Notes under the pieces: model-generated
The model's input: only the letters and a program-made list of their open reading frames with translations
Databases searched by the model: none
What the model was told of the DNA's origin: nothing
Assembly: GCA_024867545.1 (NCBI GenBank)
Contig: JANFNE010000012.1
Span: 186,001-250,000, forward strand
Length of the DNA: 64,000 bases
Direction of reading: 5' to 3'
Source of the DNA: Phytopythium helicoides
Taxonomy: Eukaryota; Oomycota; Peronosporomycetes; Pythiales; Pythiaceae
In this document: piece by piece, positions 20,197-30,343 of the stretch
Layout: each line of letters starts with the position of its first letter
Position numbering within the stretch: position 1 is the stretch's first letter
Program-made: the position numbers and the translations under genes

Positions 20197-21408
20197 ATGT
20201 CGGCTTCAAGAGAATCAACGGTCTCGGTCGAACATCGCGGCTTGCTCGTTTGTACTGACCAAGAGCGCGCGATGCTGAGCGAGCTCGCCGCCACCCTCAT
20301 CGTGAGCAACTTTGACCAGTACAACGCCGAGCGGCAGTCCAAGACATCTCCACTGAAAGGGAATAAGTCCAAGCGCTGGAAGGAGATCCGAAAGAAGGAG
20401 GGTATCCGCATCTATCAGGAGCGCGAGGTCGCTGGAGAGACTCTTACGTTGCCTTCACTGCTCGTATGCGGAACGATTGTCGGCTCTCTTGAAGATGTCA
20501 TGTACGCCACGGCCACGCACAGCAATGACAGCTCTCAGATCAAATCATTTGTCGAGCAAGACGGGGTAGCAGACTCGCGGATACTCGATGAGATTGTTGG
20601 GCCATCCATAAAGGACCCGTTCCACCACGTCCAGGTGAAATGGCACGCCGTCACACAGCCCGAAGCAGTCGACTTTGTTACCCTTGACGCGTCTGGACTT
20701 GCGGCAGCTGAAGGTGGAGAGACAATCGGCTACCATCTCATGCACTCGCTCGACTTTGAGCGCCTTGGTTCTGTGCGATTCTCGTCGACGCGCGGTATCA
20801 AGCGAGGCAACATGTCCGTATGCGTTCTCTACCGCCAGAAGACGCTGTCAGAGGTCGAAGTACACGCTCGCGGCTTTTACGATGTGGGTGGAGCGTCCAA
20901 AGACTCGATGTTCCTGCATGGCATCGCAAACCACTGGCTCTGTTCGATTTCCCGGAAGGCTGAGCTCGCCCAGATGAAGAAGCTCGCCTGGTTAGTGCGG
21001 CGCAAGCTGCTCACACACTCGTCGATCCGGTCGTCAACGTGGTCGGTCGCCAGTACGGAGAATCTGCAGCAAATGCAGAAGATGTCAAATCCATCGGGTT
21101 CATTATCTGCATCCGTCGGCAGATGCAAGATTTGCGCCAAGTCATTCGGGTTTCTAGGCACGAGCCGCCGCAATTGCCGATGCTGCGAGCAGGTCGTGTG
21201 CACGCGCTGCTCAGTCTCCAAGTTGCTCATCGAGGTCGTTCCAGTCTCGCAGTTTGAGTCCTCGGCGTCATCCTCAGACTCGTCAGCAGGCAGTGGCGCT
21301 GGCGTCGTTGTTGAGAAGAAGCGCACGTTCTGCTCGCAGTGCATGACCGAGGCCGCACGGGGTAACGCGTGCACGATTGCGCGCGAGGAAGTGCTTGGCT
21401 ACAGCTAG
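20197..21408 (+). CDS. START plus FYVE-like zinc-finger protein 4, 403 aa
   Basis: Starts MSASRESTVSVEH at 20197; 25 in-frame codons upstream include another ATG (20122) but no family similarity. START domain about 45-260 (SSQIKSFVEQDGVADSRIL, VDFVTLDASGLAA, GETIGYHLMHSLDFERLGSV). The FYDVGGASKDSMFLHGIANHW segment has drifted from the FFDF consensus. The zinc finger (about 309-380) is CKIC, CRCC, CTRC then FCSQC, with a longer Ser-rich insertion (SSASSSDSSAGSG) between the third and fourth Cys pairs. It ends soon after the finger and lacks the acidic tail of several paralogues. Confidence 0.85.
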   Translation: MSASRESTVSVEHRGLLVCTDQERAMLSELAATLIVSNFDQYNAERQSKTSPLKGNKSKRWKEIRKKEGIRIYQEREVAGETLTLPSLLVCGTIVGSLEDVMYATATHSNDSSQIKSFVEQDGVADSRILDEIVGPSIKDPFHHVQVKWHAVTQPEAVDFVTLDASGLAAAEGGETIGYHLMHSLDFERLGSVRFSSTRGIKRGNMSVCVLYRQKTLSEVEVHARGFYDVGGASKDSMFLHGIANHWLCSISRKAELAQMKKLAWLVRRKLLTHSSIRSSTWSVASTENLQQMQKMSNPSGSLSASVGRCKICAKSFGFLGTSRRNCRCCEQVVCTRCSVSKLLIEVVPVSQFESSASSSDSSAGSGAGVVVEKKRTFCSQCMTEAARGNACTIAREEVLGYS

Positions 21409-22323
21409 CTGATCGTGAAGTCAATGGGAGCATCAAAAGTATGAATGGACTAAGGCTGCTGACGTCACAGTTGAATCGTGTTGACGGATGGAGGAGATTC
21501 GCTGCCAGCGAATCTTGAGACCGGACTCGGTTGAACACGCCAAATGATGACAGGTCGACGAGCGTTGCAACTAAAGTGTCGAGCAAGCGAGCGAGCGAAG
21601 CCTCTTTGTGGATGCGGTGCTGCCATCTCATTCTCATTCCCACTCGCGGGCGGGCAGCGTGTCAATGCAAAAACGGCTCGCGTGGTTGAAGCCATAATTG
21701 ACTGCTGCAGGAACTTTCTTTGAAGTTGTGTATCGAAAAACAACAAAATTGTTATTCGATATACGCCCGCCAAGGTGGCTTCACTATACATACAAACTTC
21801 GAGTCAAACGATTTTTAGACGCATTTTCCAGATTTCGCCACGTATACAGTACGCAAGTGTCCACCTAAAGTTCCGCAATTCTGATCCATTCGCACGTCAT
21901 CATTTCGAACGTATCGAATACTCATTTCGGAAGGTCGTGTCCTGTCGTTTTAGCAAAAAAGCATCTATTAATTATGACACTCCCATAACATCCCGCCACC
22001 ACAGGATGGGCCGCTGCGAGTCGCCCGTGGCACGCGTCGGGCGTGGCGAGAGATGCGGCGAGGCCCTGAGCTCCTCCCGCTGCAATCCACCAGCTCCTCG
22101 ACGTGCGTGGAGCTGCTCCTCCTGTTGCTCCCGCGACGCGTCGACCGGCGGCGGCGCGCGTTTGCGTGCGCCCGGCTTGATGTTGTGACACGCTTTGCTG
22201 GAGCCATCCACGCGTTCTGTCGGTCTCCGATGGTCTCCGATCCTTGGATCATTTCCCAATCTCCAGCCTCGCGCATCCGAGTGCCAGCAACTTCACCTTC
22301 ACCTTCTCCTCATACACCGAGCC
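21409..22323. other. Intergenic region between START genes 4 and 5
   Basis: An AT-richer section (about 21700-21980) is followed by GC-rich sequence before START gene 5. No gene supported. Confidence 0.35.
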
Positions 22324-23613
22324 ATGAAGCGCGGAGACGTGGCCCAGGCGCTGCCTGCAACGCTCGAGCTCGACGCCAAGGACGTGCAGATGCTCAAGGA
22401 CATGGCGCTCACGCTCGCCGCGCACAACATTGAAGGCTACAACGCACTGCCAGTGTCCGACGACGGACACCCAGACACTCGCCGCTGGAAGGAGCTGCGC
22501 CGCCGAGATGGCGTGCGAGTCTACAAAGAGCGACCCGCCGCGGCGCTGCTCGTGCCAGTGTCGGCCGATGCAGCCATGAACGTGGCCAAGCAGCCCAACC
22601 TGCCCGTCATCCCCAGCTTGCTCATGCTCGGCTCGCTGGTCGGCAGTCTCGAGGACGTCATGCTCGCGGTCGCAAACGCATCGGACGAGAGCGTGCGCAT
22701 TGCTAGCAAGTGCGTCAACGACGGACTCGTGGACGCGCGCGTGCTGCAGCTGCTCGAGGCGCCGACGGCGGGCGAGCCCTTCAGCCACGTCGCCGTCAAG
22801 TGGAAGCTCTACAACAACGACCGCGACTACGTCTGCCTCGAGGCCACGGGCGTCGCCGAGACCATCAAGGGGGAGCGCATTGGCTACCTCGTGTCACACT
22901 CGGTCGCGTTCCCGCAGCTGCCAGCGCTCGACAAGTTCGGCATCGAGCGCGGCAATCTGTCGGTCTGCTCGCTCTTCCGTCAGACGTCGCCCAACACGGT
23001 CGAGTGCTACTCGCGTGGACTGTTCGACTACGGCAGCGAGGCCAAGAACGACTTTTTCAACGGCATGGCGCTGAGCGCGCTTGCGGGGCAGTGGCTCTCG
23101 TGCGTTGACTACACTGAGTGCGCACTCATGAAGAAGCTCGTGTGGCAACTGCGCACGAGCTCGGGCCATGCACCGTGCGGCCCCGCTGAGGTGTCGATCT
23201 CTTCTTCGAGCAGCAAGCGCCGCTCTAGCAGCGTGACGGGCGGCTGCGCAGTGTGCAGCAGGGGCTTTGGACTGACATCGCGCAAGAAGAGCTGCAAGCT
23301 GTGCGCGTGCGTGGTGTGCTCGAGCTGCAGTGTCAAGAAGTGCGTGCGTGTGCTGCTTCCCGACCGCCGCACGATTGCCGAGAAGCGCCGCAGCTTCTGC
23401 TCGCGCTGCATCAGCCAGGTGTCCAACAGCGACGCCGTGGCAGTTGCCCGCGACGAAGTTCTCTTTGCCACTCGCGGTGGCTTTGCCGACTCTGGCGACA
23501 GCTTCCTCGGCACGATCGGTGCCGACGGACAGGTTCGCATCTTGGGCAGCGACGAGGATGATGACGACGACGACGAGCGCGTGAGCGGCGAGTGCGTGCC
23601 TTGCGCCATGTAA
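22324..23613 (+). CDS. START plus FYVE-like zinc-finger protein 5, 429 aa
   Basis: The ATG at 22324 (MKRGDVAQALPATLELD) fits the family start; the 43 codons upstream in frame read as leader. START domain about 55-275 (SVRIASKCVNDGLVDARVL, RDYVCLEATGVAE, GERIGYLVSHSVAFPQLPAL, GLFDYGSEAKNDFFNGMAL). An extra stretch (LLVPVSADAAMNVAKQ) is inserted before the SLLMLGSL strand. Zinc finger about 308-360 (CAVC, CKLC, CSSC, FCSRC). The tail has a run of acidic residues (DEDDDDDE). Very GC-rich at third positions. Confidence 0.85.
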   Translation: MKRGDVAQALPATLELDAKDVQMLKDMALTLAAHNIEGYNALPVSDDGHPDTRRWKELRRRDGVRVYKERPAAALLVPVSADAAMNVAKQPNLPVIPSLLMLGSLVGSLEDVMLAVANASDESVRIASKCVNDGLVDARVLQLLEAPTAGEPFSHVAVKWKLYNNDRDYVCLEATGVAETIKGERIGYLVSHSVAFPQLPALDKFGIERGNLSVCSLFRQTSPNTVECYSRGLFDYGSEAKNDFFNGMALSALAGQWLSCVDYTECALMKKLVWQLRTSSGHAPCGPAEVSISSSSSKRRSSSVTGGCAVCSRGFGLTSRKKSCKLCACVVCSSCSVKKCVRVLLPDRRTIAEKRRSFCSRCISQVSNSDAVAVARDEVLFATRGGFADSGDSFLGTIGADGQVRILGSDEDDDDDDERVSGECVPCAM

Positions 23614-25526
23614 AACAAAGCAAACAAGCGACCAGAAGACGCCAGTGGCATAGAGGACCAAGCCCACGAGAGAAGCGCGAGTGTATTGTAGGATAGCAGC
23701 GACCAGGGCCAAGCACCTCGAGCAGAGCTATTTAATTCAAACTAAGTTCGATGCAGCCTGCATTGTCGTTATGGACTCGTCCAGCTACGGTAGCTCCTTG
23801 CGGGCGCCATCCTCTCGCATGGATCGAGAAACGAAGCCGGCATCGGGTATCATCTCAACGCGAGGTCGATCTTGACTCACTTCAGCCGTACGCTGTTCGC
23901 AACGGTTCTGTTCCGCCACGCACGTCAAGAGATGGAAAGCAATGAACACTTCGCCCTCGGGACGTTTATGGGACGCAAATTGACTGCATCGTGCTGGCAA
24001 CCTGCCACCGCCAGTCTCCCCGTGGTGGTCGCTCCACCCCATGGATAAGTTCGTCAATCCACTTGCTGCCTCCGATTGGGCAGACCACCGCAATGGCGGC
24101 AGAGCACTTGAACTGCTCAGCTCGAGTGACGAGATGTGGAGCGAGATTTGATTGGCCGGATCCACGTGCGTCGGTAGCAGTCGGACCATTGATTCGCCGC
24201 GGCGCGCGCTCAGCTTGACACCCGTAGACATGTCGGATCCGTCCGTGTCACGCCCGATCAGCGCGTGCACGGTGCAGCAGCGCAGCTGTCGAGATGGACA
24301 CCGTCCATGGTTCCCCGGTCTCCGCAGCCAGATCTGCATTGAGCATCTTTTTGGCGTCGAGAATGCCGTGCAGGCGCGGGGCTTCATCTGAGACTTGATC
24401 GGAAGCAGTCGAGCTTGAAGGCCCTGCCATGAAACAAAAAACTGAAAACCCATCGACATGAAGAGCTCCACAGGCTGCTTGCACAAACTTCGAGAAAGAA
24501 ATCACCAAAGCCGAGAGAGAAAGCTGCTGCACTCGAATTTGGAAAAGCTCCGAGCTCCATGCTCTCGGCTCGGATCTTCCGGAGCGGCCGTGCTCACAGT
24601 ACCGCTGGCGTGTGTCAACTGAACTGGAGCCACTCGCCCATGGCGCTTGGAGCTGTGGTGCTCCATCCAAGTGCCAGCGTCCCCCATGGCCGTGGCCGTG
24701 CTGATATGCATAAGATGGCCGGTGTTTAACGCATCTTCTCGTCACAGAGGGGGACTCCACGCGCCTTACCGGTGTGCTGGCTGAACGCAGGCAGGCAGCT
24801 TCAGACTCACTGCGTTGATGCTGGTCGGCTCTGCTTCTCCGTTGGCTCGTCACTTCAGCCTGACTTTGTCGTGCTGGTGCGCTCAGCGTTGCCCATTGGT
24901 CCGAGGCAGACGCGCACCACGGGCGCCAGTCTCCGATTGGCCTGGCGGCGGTCTCACCCTCTGGACGGCGCCGCGAAAATGCTAGCTCTGCGACTTGTGA
25001 GCTGCTGGACGAACGTCGGGCCGAGCGAGCCCTGCAGACCACCCGTGCGCTCCTCCGGGCCGAAGTGTAGCTATCTCGATCCCAGTATGAGGCGTTTCTC
25101 TGGCCAATGCACGCCTTCAGTCCGGAGGTGGCGGCATATTCAACCGTCCGGACACAACACCGAATCCGTTCGGCTCCTCGACAAGGACACTCAATGACTG
25201 TCGTCTCGAGCGGGGTATCAATTCCTGAGTCCCTTTACATATCAAAATGTTGATGAATGTCATATCGAAATGTCTAAGAAATCAAAGAATCCGTTCCCAG
25301 AGGTATCGTGTTGAAGGCCGCTCCCACTAGTTACTTCGCCCGTCATCGTGTGCAGCCGCAAATGCGCCGGCGTCCGCGTCCACGCGCTTTCCGCACCGAC
25401 GGCACGCGATCCTCCTTCCTCCAGTCCTTTGCCCGGTGCTGAGGTACAGGTTGACTTCGATACGCTCGCGTGCCAGCCATTTCGTCGACCATTGTCGAAT
25501 TTGCTGCATACTTCACACGCTTCGCG
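23614..25526. other. Long gap between START genes 5 and 6
   Basis: No gene that I can support. Two minus-strand frames overlap here (23785-24486 and 24248-25042). The part around 24250-24430 has somewhat coding-like third positions (LHGILDAKKMLNADLAAE), but the frames stop and shift and no domain is recognised. It may be the remains of a gene. The last 200 bases are the START gene 6 leader. Confidence 0.3.
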
Positions 25527-26894
25527 ATGAAGAAGGCCGAGGTGCTCAAGGCCCTGTTGCCACCGCTGCAGCTCAAGATGCAAGAGCAGCAAATGCTGCT
25601 CGGACTCACAGACACACTCACAGCACACAACATCGCACAGTCCAACACGCTCGTCGTCACCAAGGACGGACAGGCAGATACACGCGCGTGGAGAGAGATG
25701 CGCCGCAAAGACGGACTGCGCGTCTACAAGGAGCGCGCGCCGGTGGCATCCACTGCCTCGTCAAACGGCCCAGTCATCCCGCACACACCGTCGCTGCTGC
25801 TGCTCGGCACGACCCCCGGTACACTCGACGACGTCATGTACAGTCTGGTGGCGCCGACGGCACAAGACATGCGACTCAAGTCGAGCTGCGTGCACGACGG
25901 CGTGGTAGACAGCAAGGTGCTGTGCGAGCTGGCGCGACCGTCGCTGGAGCAGCCGTTCCGCCACGTGAGCGTCAAGTGGTCGCTGTATGCGCTGTCCGAG
26001 CCGCGCGACTACGTGTGCATCGAGGCGACGGGCGTGATCTCCAACTCGTCGGCACACGCGCGTCCGCGTCACGTGGGTGAGCGTATCGGGTACTACCTTG
26101 CCCACTCGGTGGCGTTCGCGAGCGTGCCTAGTTTTGCTGAGTCGCATGATGTGGAGCGTGGCAACCGATCGGTGTGCTGGCTGTTCCGCGAGAAGAAGGA
26201 CGCCAAGGAAGTCGAGGTGTATGCTCGCGGGTTCTTCGAGTTTGAGCGCAGCGGCACCGGCCATGTGGCGAACGCACTGGGTCGCGCACAGCGTCACCAC
26301 CACAGTTCAAGCGGGGAGCTGCTGACAAACATCGCACTGCAGGCGATCGCGAACCAGTGGCTGTCGTTCACTCGTCAGACGGAGTACGCTCAGATGAAGA
26401 AGCTCGTGTGGCGTCTGCGTCGCAACAGTACGGAGTTCGAGGACTTTGGTTTCACGGAGTTGCAACCGGCGCTGTTGGGCAGTAGCGTCGGTCCTCGGGA
26501 GAAGAAGAGTCACAGCAACAGCAGCTGTGGCAGCAGCGGCAGTGGGTCGGAGTCTGGTGCATCGACGGCGTCATCTTCAGACGGTGGTTCGCCGACGAAG
26601 GCGGACTTGCTGTGCTGTGTGTGCCAGAAATCTTTCCGGCTGTTGGATCGCAAGACGACATGTAAGAGTTGTGCCCAGCCTGTGTGTCCGCGTTGTCGCG
26701 TGAAGAAGCGTGTGTGCGTGTTGGCTCCGGACCAGCGCACGTTATTGGAGAAGCGCCGCACATTTTGCTCGCCGTGCATCAACGAAGTTACGACGACGAA
26801 TGCTCTTGCAATTGTTCAGGACGAGCTGATGCACGGGCTTGTTGACGAAGATGGCATCGCTATGGTGCCTCTCGAGCGCGAGCTATACGTCTAG
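25527..26894 (+). CDS. START plus FYVE-like zinc-finger protein 6, 455 aa (inverted-repeat arm A)
   Basis: Starts MKKAEVLKALLPPLQLK at 25527. START domain about 45-300 with a family-specific insertion around a His/Ser segment (RAQRHHHSSSGELLTN) before the last helix. Zinc finger about 363-414 (CCVC, CKSC, CPRC, FCSPC), preceded by a Ser/Gly linker. Between LLPPLQLK and TFCSPCI the protein is identical, as far as I can see, to START gene 7; outside that block the first 10 and last 45 residues differ completely (ending VPLERELYV here). This points to recent inverted duplication or gene conversion. It converges on START gene 7, with 339 bases between stops. Confidence 0.85.
   Translation: MKKAEVLKALLPPLQLKMQEQQMLLGLTDTLTAHNIAQSNTLVVTKDGQADTRAWREMRRKDGLRVYKERAPVASTASSNGPVIPHTPSLLLLGTTPGTLDDVMYSLVAPTAQDMRLKSSCVHDGVVDSKVLCELARPSLEQPFRHVSVKWSLYALSEPRDYVCIEATGVISNSSAHARPRHVGERIGYYLAHSVAFASVPSFAESHDVERGNRSVCWLFREKKDAKEVEVYARGFFEFERSGTGHVANALGRAQRHHHSSSGELLTNIALQAIANQWLSFTRQTEYAQMKKLVWRLRRNSTEFEDFGFTELQPALLGSSVGPREKKSHSNSSCGSSGSGSESGASTASSSDGGSPTKADLLCCVCQKSFRLLDRKTTCKSCAQPVCPRCRVKKRVCVLAPDQRTLLEKRRTFCSPCINEVTTTNALAIVQDELMHGLVDEDGIAMVPLERELYV
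25560..26780 (+). repeat. Inverted repeat arm A, 1221 bp
   Basis: Same sequence as 27357-28577 on the opposite strand, apart from scattered, mostly synonymous single-base differences. The left boundary is at CCACCGCTGCAG and the right at GCCGTGCATC; similarity drops abruptly at both, inside the coding region. The arms are separated by 576 bases. Confidence 0.85.
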
Positions 26895-27233
26895 GATGGA
26901 ACTGGATTGAGTTGAGAGGCTGAAGGGAAGGAGCATGGTATTTATTGTACAGCTACGGAGTGCTAGTAATATGAATCGAAATCATAGTGCCACATCTTAC
27001 CGATTGTTCTATTCTTCATCGATCATTTTGTCATGAAGGCGTGTGCAAGTGGTTCTGTTGTTCTGCTTCTACGTTGCGAAATCTCGCAAGGGTGAGGCCA
27101 GCACCTACAGTGCACAGAATTTCATGAAGAAATGCAAGCGTATCCATTCATGTTCATGCTTCATTCGTACCGAAGCTTTGATGTACTTCAAACTTTCTTA
27201 CAATAAATAAAGGCGTCAACTTTCACTACACGC
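26895..27233. other. Spacer between convergent START genes 6 and 7
   Basis: AT-richer 3' flank of both genes. An AATAAATAAA run near 27203-27212 could serve as a polyadenylation signal on the plus strand. No gene seen. Confidence 0.4.
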
Positions 27234-28610
27234 TCACGGCCAGTAGAGCTCCAGGTCGATCGGTAGCCTCGGAAAGCCAACGTCGTACTTGGCTGCTCGA
27301 TCCATTAGAAGTTCGTCCCGAGCGATCGCTCGAGCATCATATTCTGAAATCTCATCGATGCACGGCGAGCAAAATGTGCGGCGCTTCTCCAATAACGTGC
27401 GCTGGTCCGGAGCCAACACGCACACACGCTTCTTCACGCGACAACGCGGACACACAGGCTGGGCACAACTCTTACATGTCGTCTTGCGATCCAACAGCCG
27501 GAAAGACTTCTGGCACACACAACACAGCAAGTCCGCCTTCGTCGGCGAACCACCGTCCGATGACGACGCCGTCGACGCACCAGACTCCGACCCACTGCCG
27601 CTGCTGCCACAGCTGCTGTTGCTGTGACTCTTCTTCTCCCGAGGACCGACGCTACTGCCCAACAGCGCCGGTTGCAACTCCGTGAAACCAAAGTCCTCGA
27701 ACTCCGTACTGTTGCGACGCAGACGCCACACGAGCTTCTTCATCTGAGCGTACTCCGTCTGACGAGTGAACGACAGCCACTGGTTCGCGATCGCCTGCAG
27801 TGCGATGTTTGTCAGCAGCTCCCCACTTGAACTGTGGTGGTGACGCTGTGCGCGACCCAGTGCGTTCGCCACATGGCCGGTGCCGCTGCGCTCAAACTCG
27901 AAGAACCCGCGAGCATACACCTCGACTTCCTTGGCGTCCTTCTTCTCGCGGAACAGCCAGCACACCGATCGGTTGCCACGCTCCACATCATGCGACTCAG
28001 CAAAACTAGGCACGCTCGCGAACGCCACCGAGTGGGCAAGGTAGTACCCGATACGCTCACCCACGTGACGCGGACGCGCGTGTGCCGACGAGTTGGAGAT
28101 CACGCCCGTCGCCTCGATGCACACGTAGTCGCGCGGCTCGGACAGCGCATACAGCGACCACTTGACGCTCACGTGGCGGAACGGCTGCTCCAGCGACGGT
28201 CGCGCCAGCTCGCACAGCACCTTGCTGTCTACCACGCCGTCGTGCACGCAGCTCGACTTGAGTCGCATGTCTTGTGCCGTCGGCGCCACCAGACTGTACA
28301 TGACGTCGTCGAGTGTACCGGGGGTCGTGCCGAGCAGCAGCAGCGACGGTGTGTGCGGGATGACTGGGCCGTTTGACGAGGCAGTGGATGCCACCGGCGC
28401 GCGCTCCTTGTAGACGCGCAGTCCGTCTTTGCGGCGCATCTCTCTCCACGCGCGTGTATCTGCCTGTCCGTCCTTGGTGACGACGAGCGTGTTGGACTGT
28501 GCGATGTTGTGTGCTGTGAGTGTGTCTGTGAGTCCGAGCAGCATTTGCTGCTCTTGCATCTTGAGCTGCAGCGGTGGGAGCAGCTCGCTGAGCTGCTGGG
28601 GAACTCGCAT
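27234..28610 (-). CDS. START plus FYVE-like zinc-finger protein 7, 458 aa (inverted-repeat arm B)
   Basis: Starts MRVPQQLSELLPPLQLK at 28610; 32 further in-frame codons upstream show no family likeness. Domain layout is as in START gene 6, with the START domain about 45-300 and the finger about 363-414. The C-terminus differs: after TFCSPCI it reads DEISEYDARAIARDELL and ends DLELYWP. The promoter regions of genes 6 and 7 are unrelated by eye, so the two near-identical proteins are probably under different control. No frame damage, so both copies may be expressed. Confidence 0.85.
   Translation of the reverse strand: MRVPQQLSELLPPLQLKMQEQQMLLGLTDTLTAHNIAQSNTLVVTKDGQADTRAWREMRRKDGLRVYKERAPVASTASSNGPVIPHTPSLLLLGTTPGTLDDVMYSLVAPTAQDMRLKSSCVHDGVVDSKVLCELARPSLEQPFRHVSVKWSLYALSEPRDYVCIEATGVISNSSAHARPRHVGERIGYYLAHSVAFASVPSFAESHDVERGNRSVCWLFREKKDAKEVEVYARGFFEFERSGTGHVANALGRAQRHHHSSSGELLTNIALQAIANQWLSFTRQTEYAQMKKLVWRLRRNSTEFEDFGFTELQPALLGSSVGPREKKSHSNSSCGSSGSGSESGASTASSSDGGSPTKADLLCCVCQKSFRLLDRKTTCKSCAQPVCPRCRVKKRVCVLAPDQRTLLEKRRTFCSPCIDEISEYDARAIARDELLMDRAAKYDVGFPRLPIDLELYWP
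27357..28577 (-). repeat. Inverted repeat arm B, 1221 bp
   Basis: Partner of 25560-26780. No insertion or deletion is seen between the arms; differences I noticed are single bases at third codon positions (for example GCA against GCG and TCT against TCG in the Ser-rich linker). Confidence 0.85.
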
Positions 28611-30343
28611 GCCTGTTTCTCGTTGCTGATATCTCTTTTGCTGCCGTGGCGCTGCTGCTGGTCGAAACCTATCGAGCCGACGTGGGCAGCAAGACGCCAA
28701 TTCCAAAATGATGGCATCTGTATATCGTGGACAACACCGGCAGAACGACTTGCACCCAGGGCGACGGCAGAGCCCGAGCGTGCGGTGCTCGCCACGTTGA
28801 AGTTGGCTCGGAAGGCTCAGGATGCATAGAAGCGTGACGCCACGCTCGACTCATTGCCACTTATAAAGGCGGCGGCTGCGCCATTCGAGCCTGTCCCCTG
28901 ACGTGGCTTGGCTGCTCCAAATCGAACGGCAACACTGGACTGCGAATGGTGCCGATCGCTACAGAACTTTTCCACACATGTAGCACCTGCATGGCTCGCC
29001 TTCGTTTACATGCTCGAGATGCTACGCCAACTGCCACTTTGCGTCTGAATAAGATCCGCCCGAAATGATTGGCCCCAACTGCAACCGCGCGGGCGGCTGA
29101 GCTGCTCGACAGCCTCGGAGTGCGTCATGTGCTTCTGCGCGTTTATCTGCTCGACTCACTCATTTGGCAGCTTCTATGCCGACGGGCAATGTGACCACGC
29201 GCGCAAGGGATGCTGTCCGACGTTGTGCAGTTGCAGTCGTCGACTTTCGAGTGGCGTGGCACGTGCGAGGTGGACCCTAGTAGGTTCGCAACCCTCATTG
29301 TCCGGGCGTGCTCTCCATGCATCCACCCGCTCGAGAAGGCCGCTCGCGTCGATCATGGCTGGGCATAGCGGCTCTCGCTGCACGGGTGACCACGCCGTGA
29401 TCGATCGCGACAGTCCCGCCACACGTTCGCAGACGCGTAATGCCCCGTACCGGCTGCCATCAACTCGCCATCACGTCGACGAGGATTCACGCAACGCAGA
29501 CACGCAGGGCGTCACGCGGTGCGGATCTCGGGATTCACCATGCAGGCCGGCAGAGTCCAGCCGCGTCGCGGTCGTGCCTGAACCGAGGCGGTCTCTCTGC
29601 TCGAAACTCCGCGGCGCCACCTCCGGCTTCTCGCTGAACCTGCGTGTCATCATCAGACGGCACTGCGCTCGCCTGGAATGGCGTAGCGTGGCTTGACGTG
29701 GCCAGGCGGGATCGACGAAGATGCCTCCAGCCGGTGGCCAGCGCGCGGGAACGAGCACTAACAACGCGCCAGTCTCCAGTCGCTGACCACTTTTCGGCTG
29801 CCCTCTGCGCTACTCGCGAGACTGGAGTGGCCCTCGTGAGCGGTCGACACCTGTCGGCGAGACATAAGCGCCATGACCTGGACGCATCGGAAGTGATGTC
29901 TGTCCCTCGCCTGGCATTCGTCACGTTCTGAACCTCGGAGAGGCCATACTGGCGTGTACGCGCCAACCAGAGTCGAATGTTGCTTGACATCATCATCATG
30001 CTCGCCTGGCTGCTGCCTCAGCCAGAGGACAGACGCTCGCTCGCACCGCCCAGCTAGCTGCGCGTACTGTATCGCTAGTATATGAGCGAGCGAGTAGCGA
30101 GCCACCTACTGGCCTCCTTTGCAACGACCTGCGGCTGATGCGTGAGGCCGGCCGCCGCCGCCAATTTTGTCCGACGCGAAAGCATAAGGCCGGCGGGATG
30201 GCATCTCGCTGGCAGCAGCGAGTACCTGCTAATCCGGCACGTGGAATGCTCGCATTTCGCTATTTGCCGGCGTAAACGCAGTCCGCAGACTGTGAGAGGC
30301 GCAGGCTGCATCAATCACAATAGCGCCACCGGGCGAGACCACC
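28611..30343. other. Long gap between START genes 7 and 8 (divergent promoters)
   Basis: The START genes on either side are transcribed away from here, so both promoters lie in this 1.7 kb. Several overlapping frames exist on both strands, none with a domain. No repeat unit recognised. Confidence 0.35.

Noticed and set aside
23785..25042. Two overlapping minus-strand frames of 233 and 264 codons
   Set aside because: No domain recognised; the frames overlap in different phases. The most coding-like part (about 24250-24430) is too short to support a gene call.
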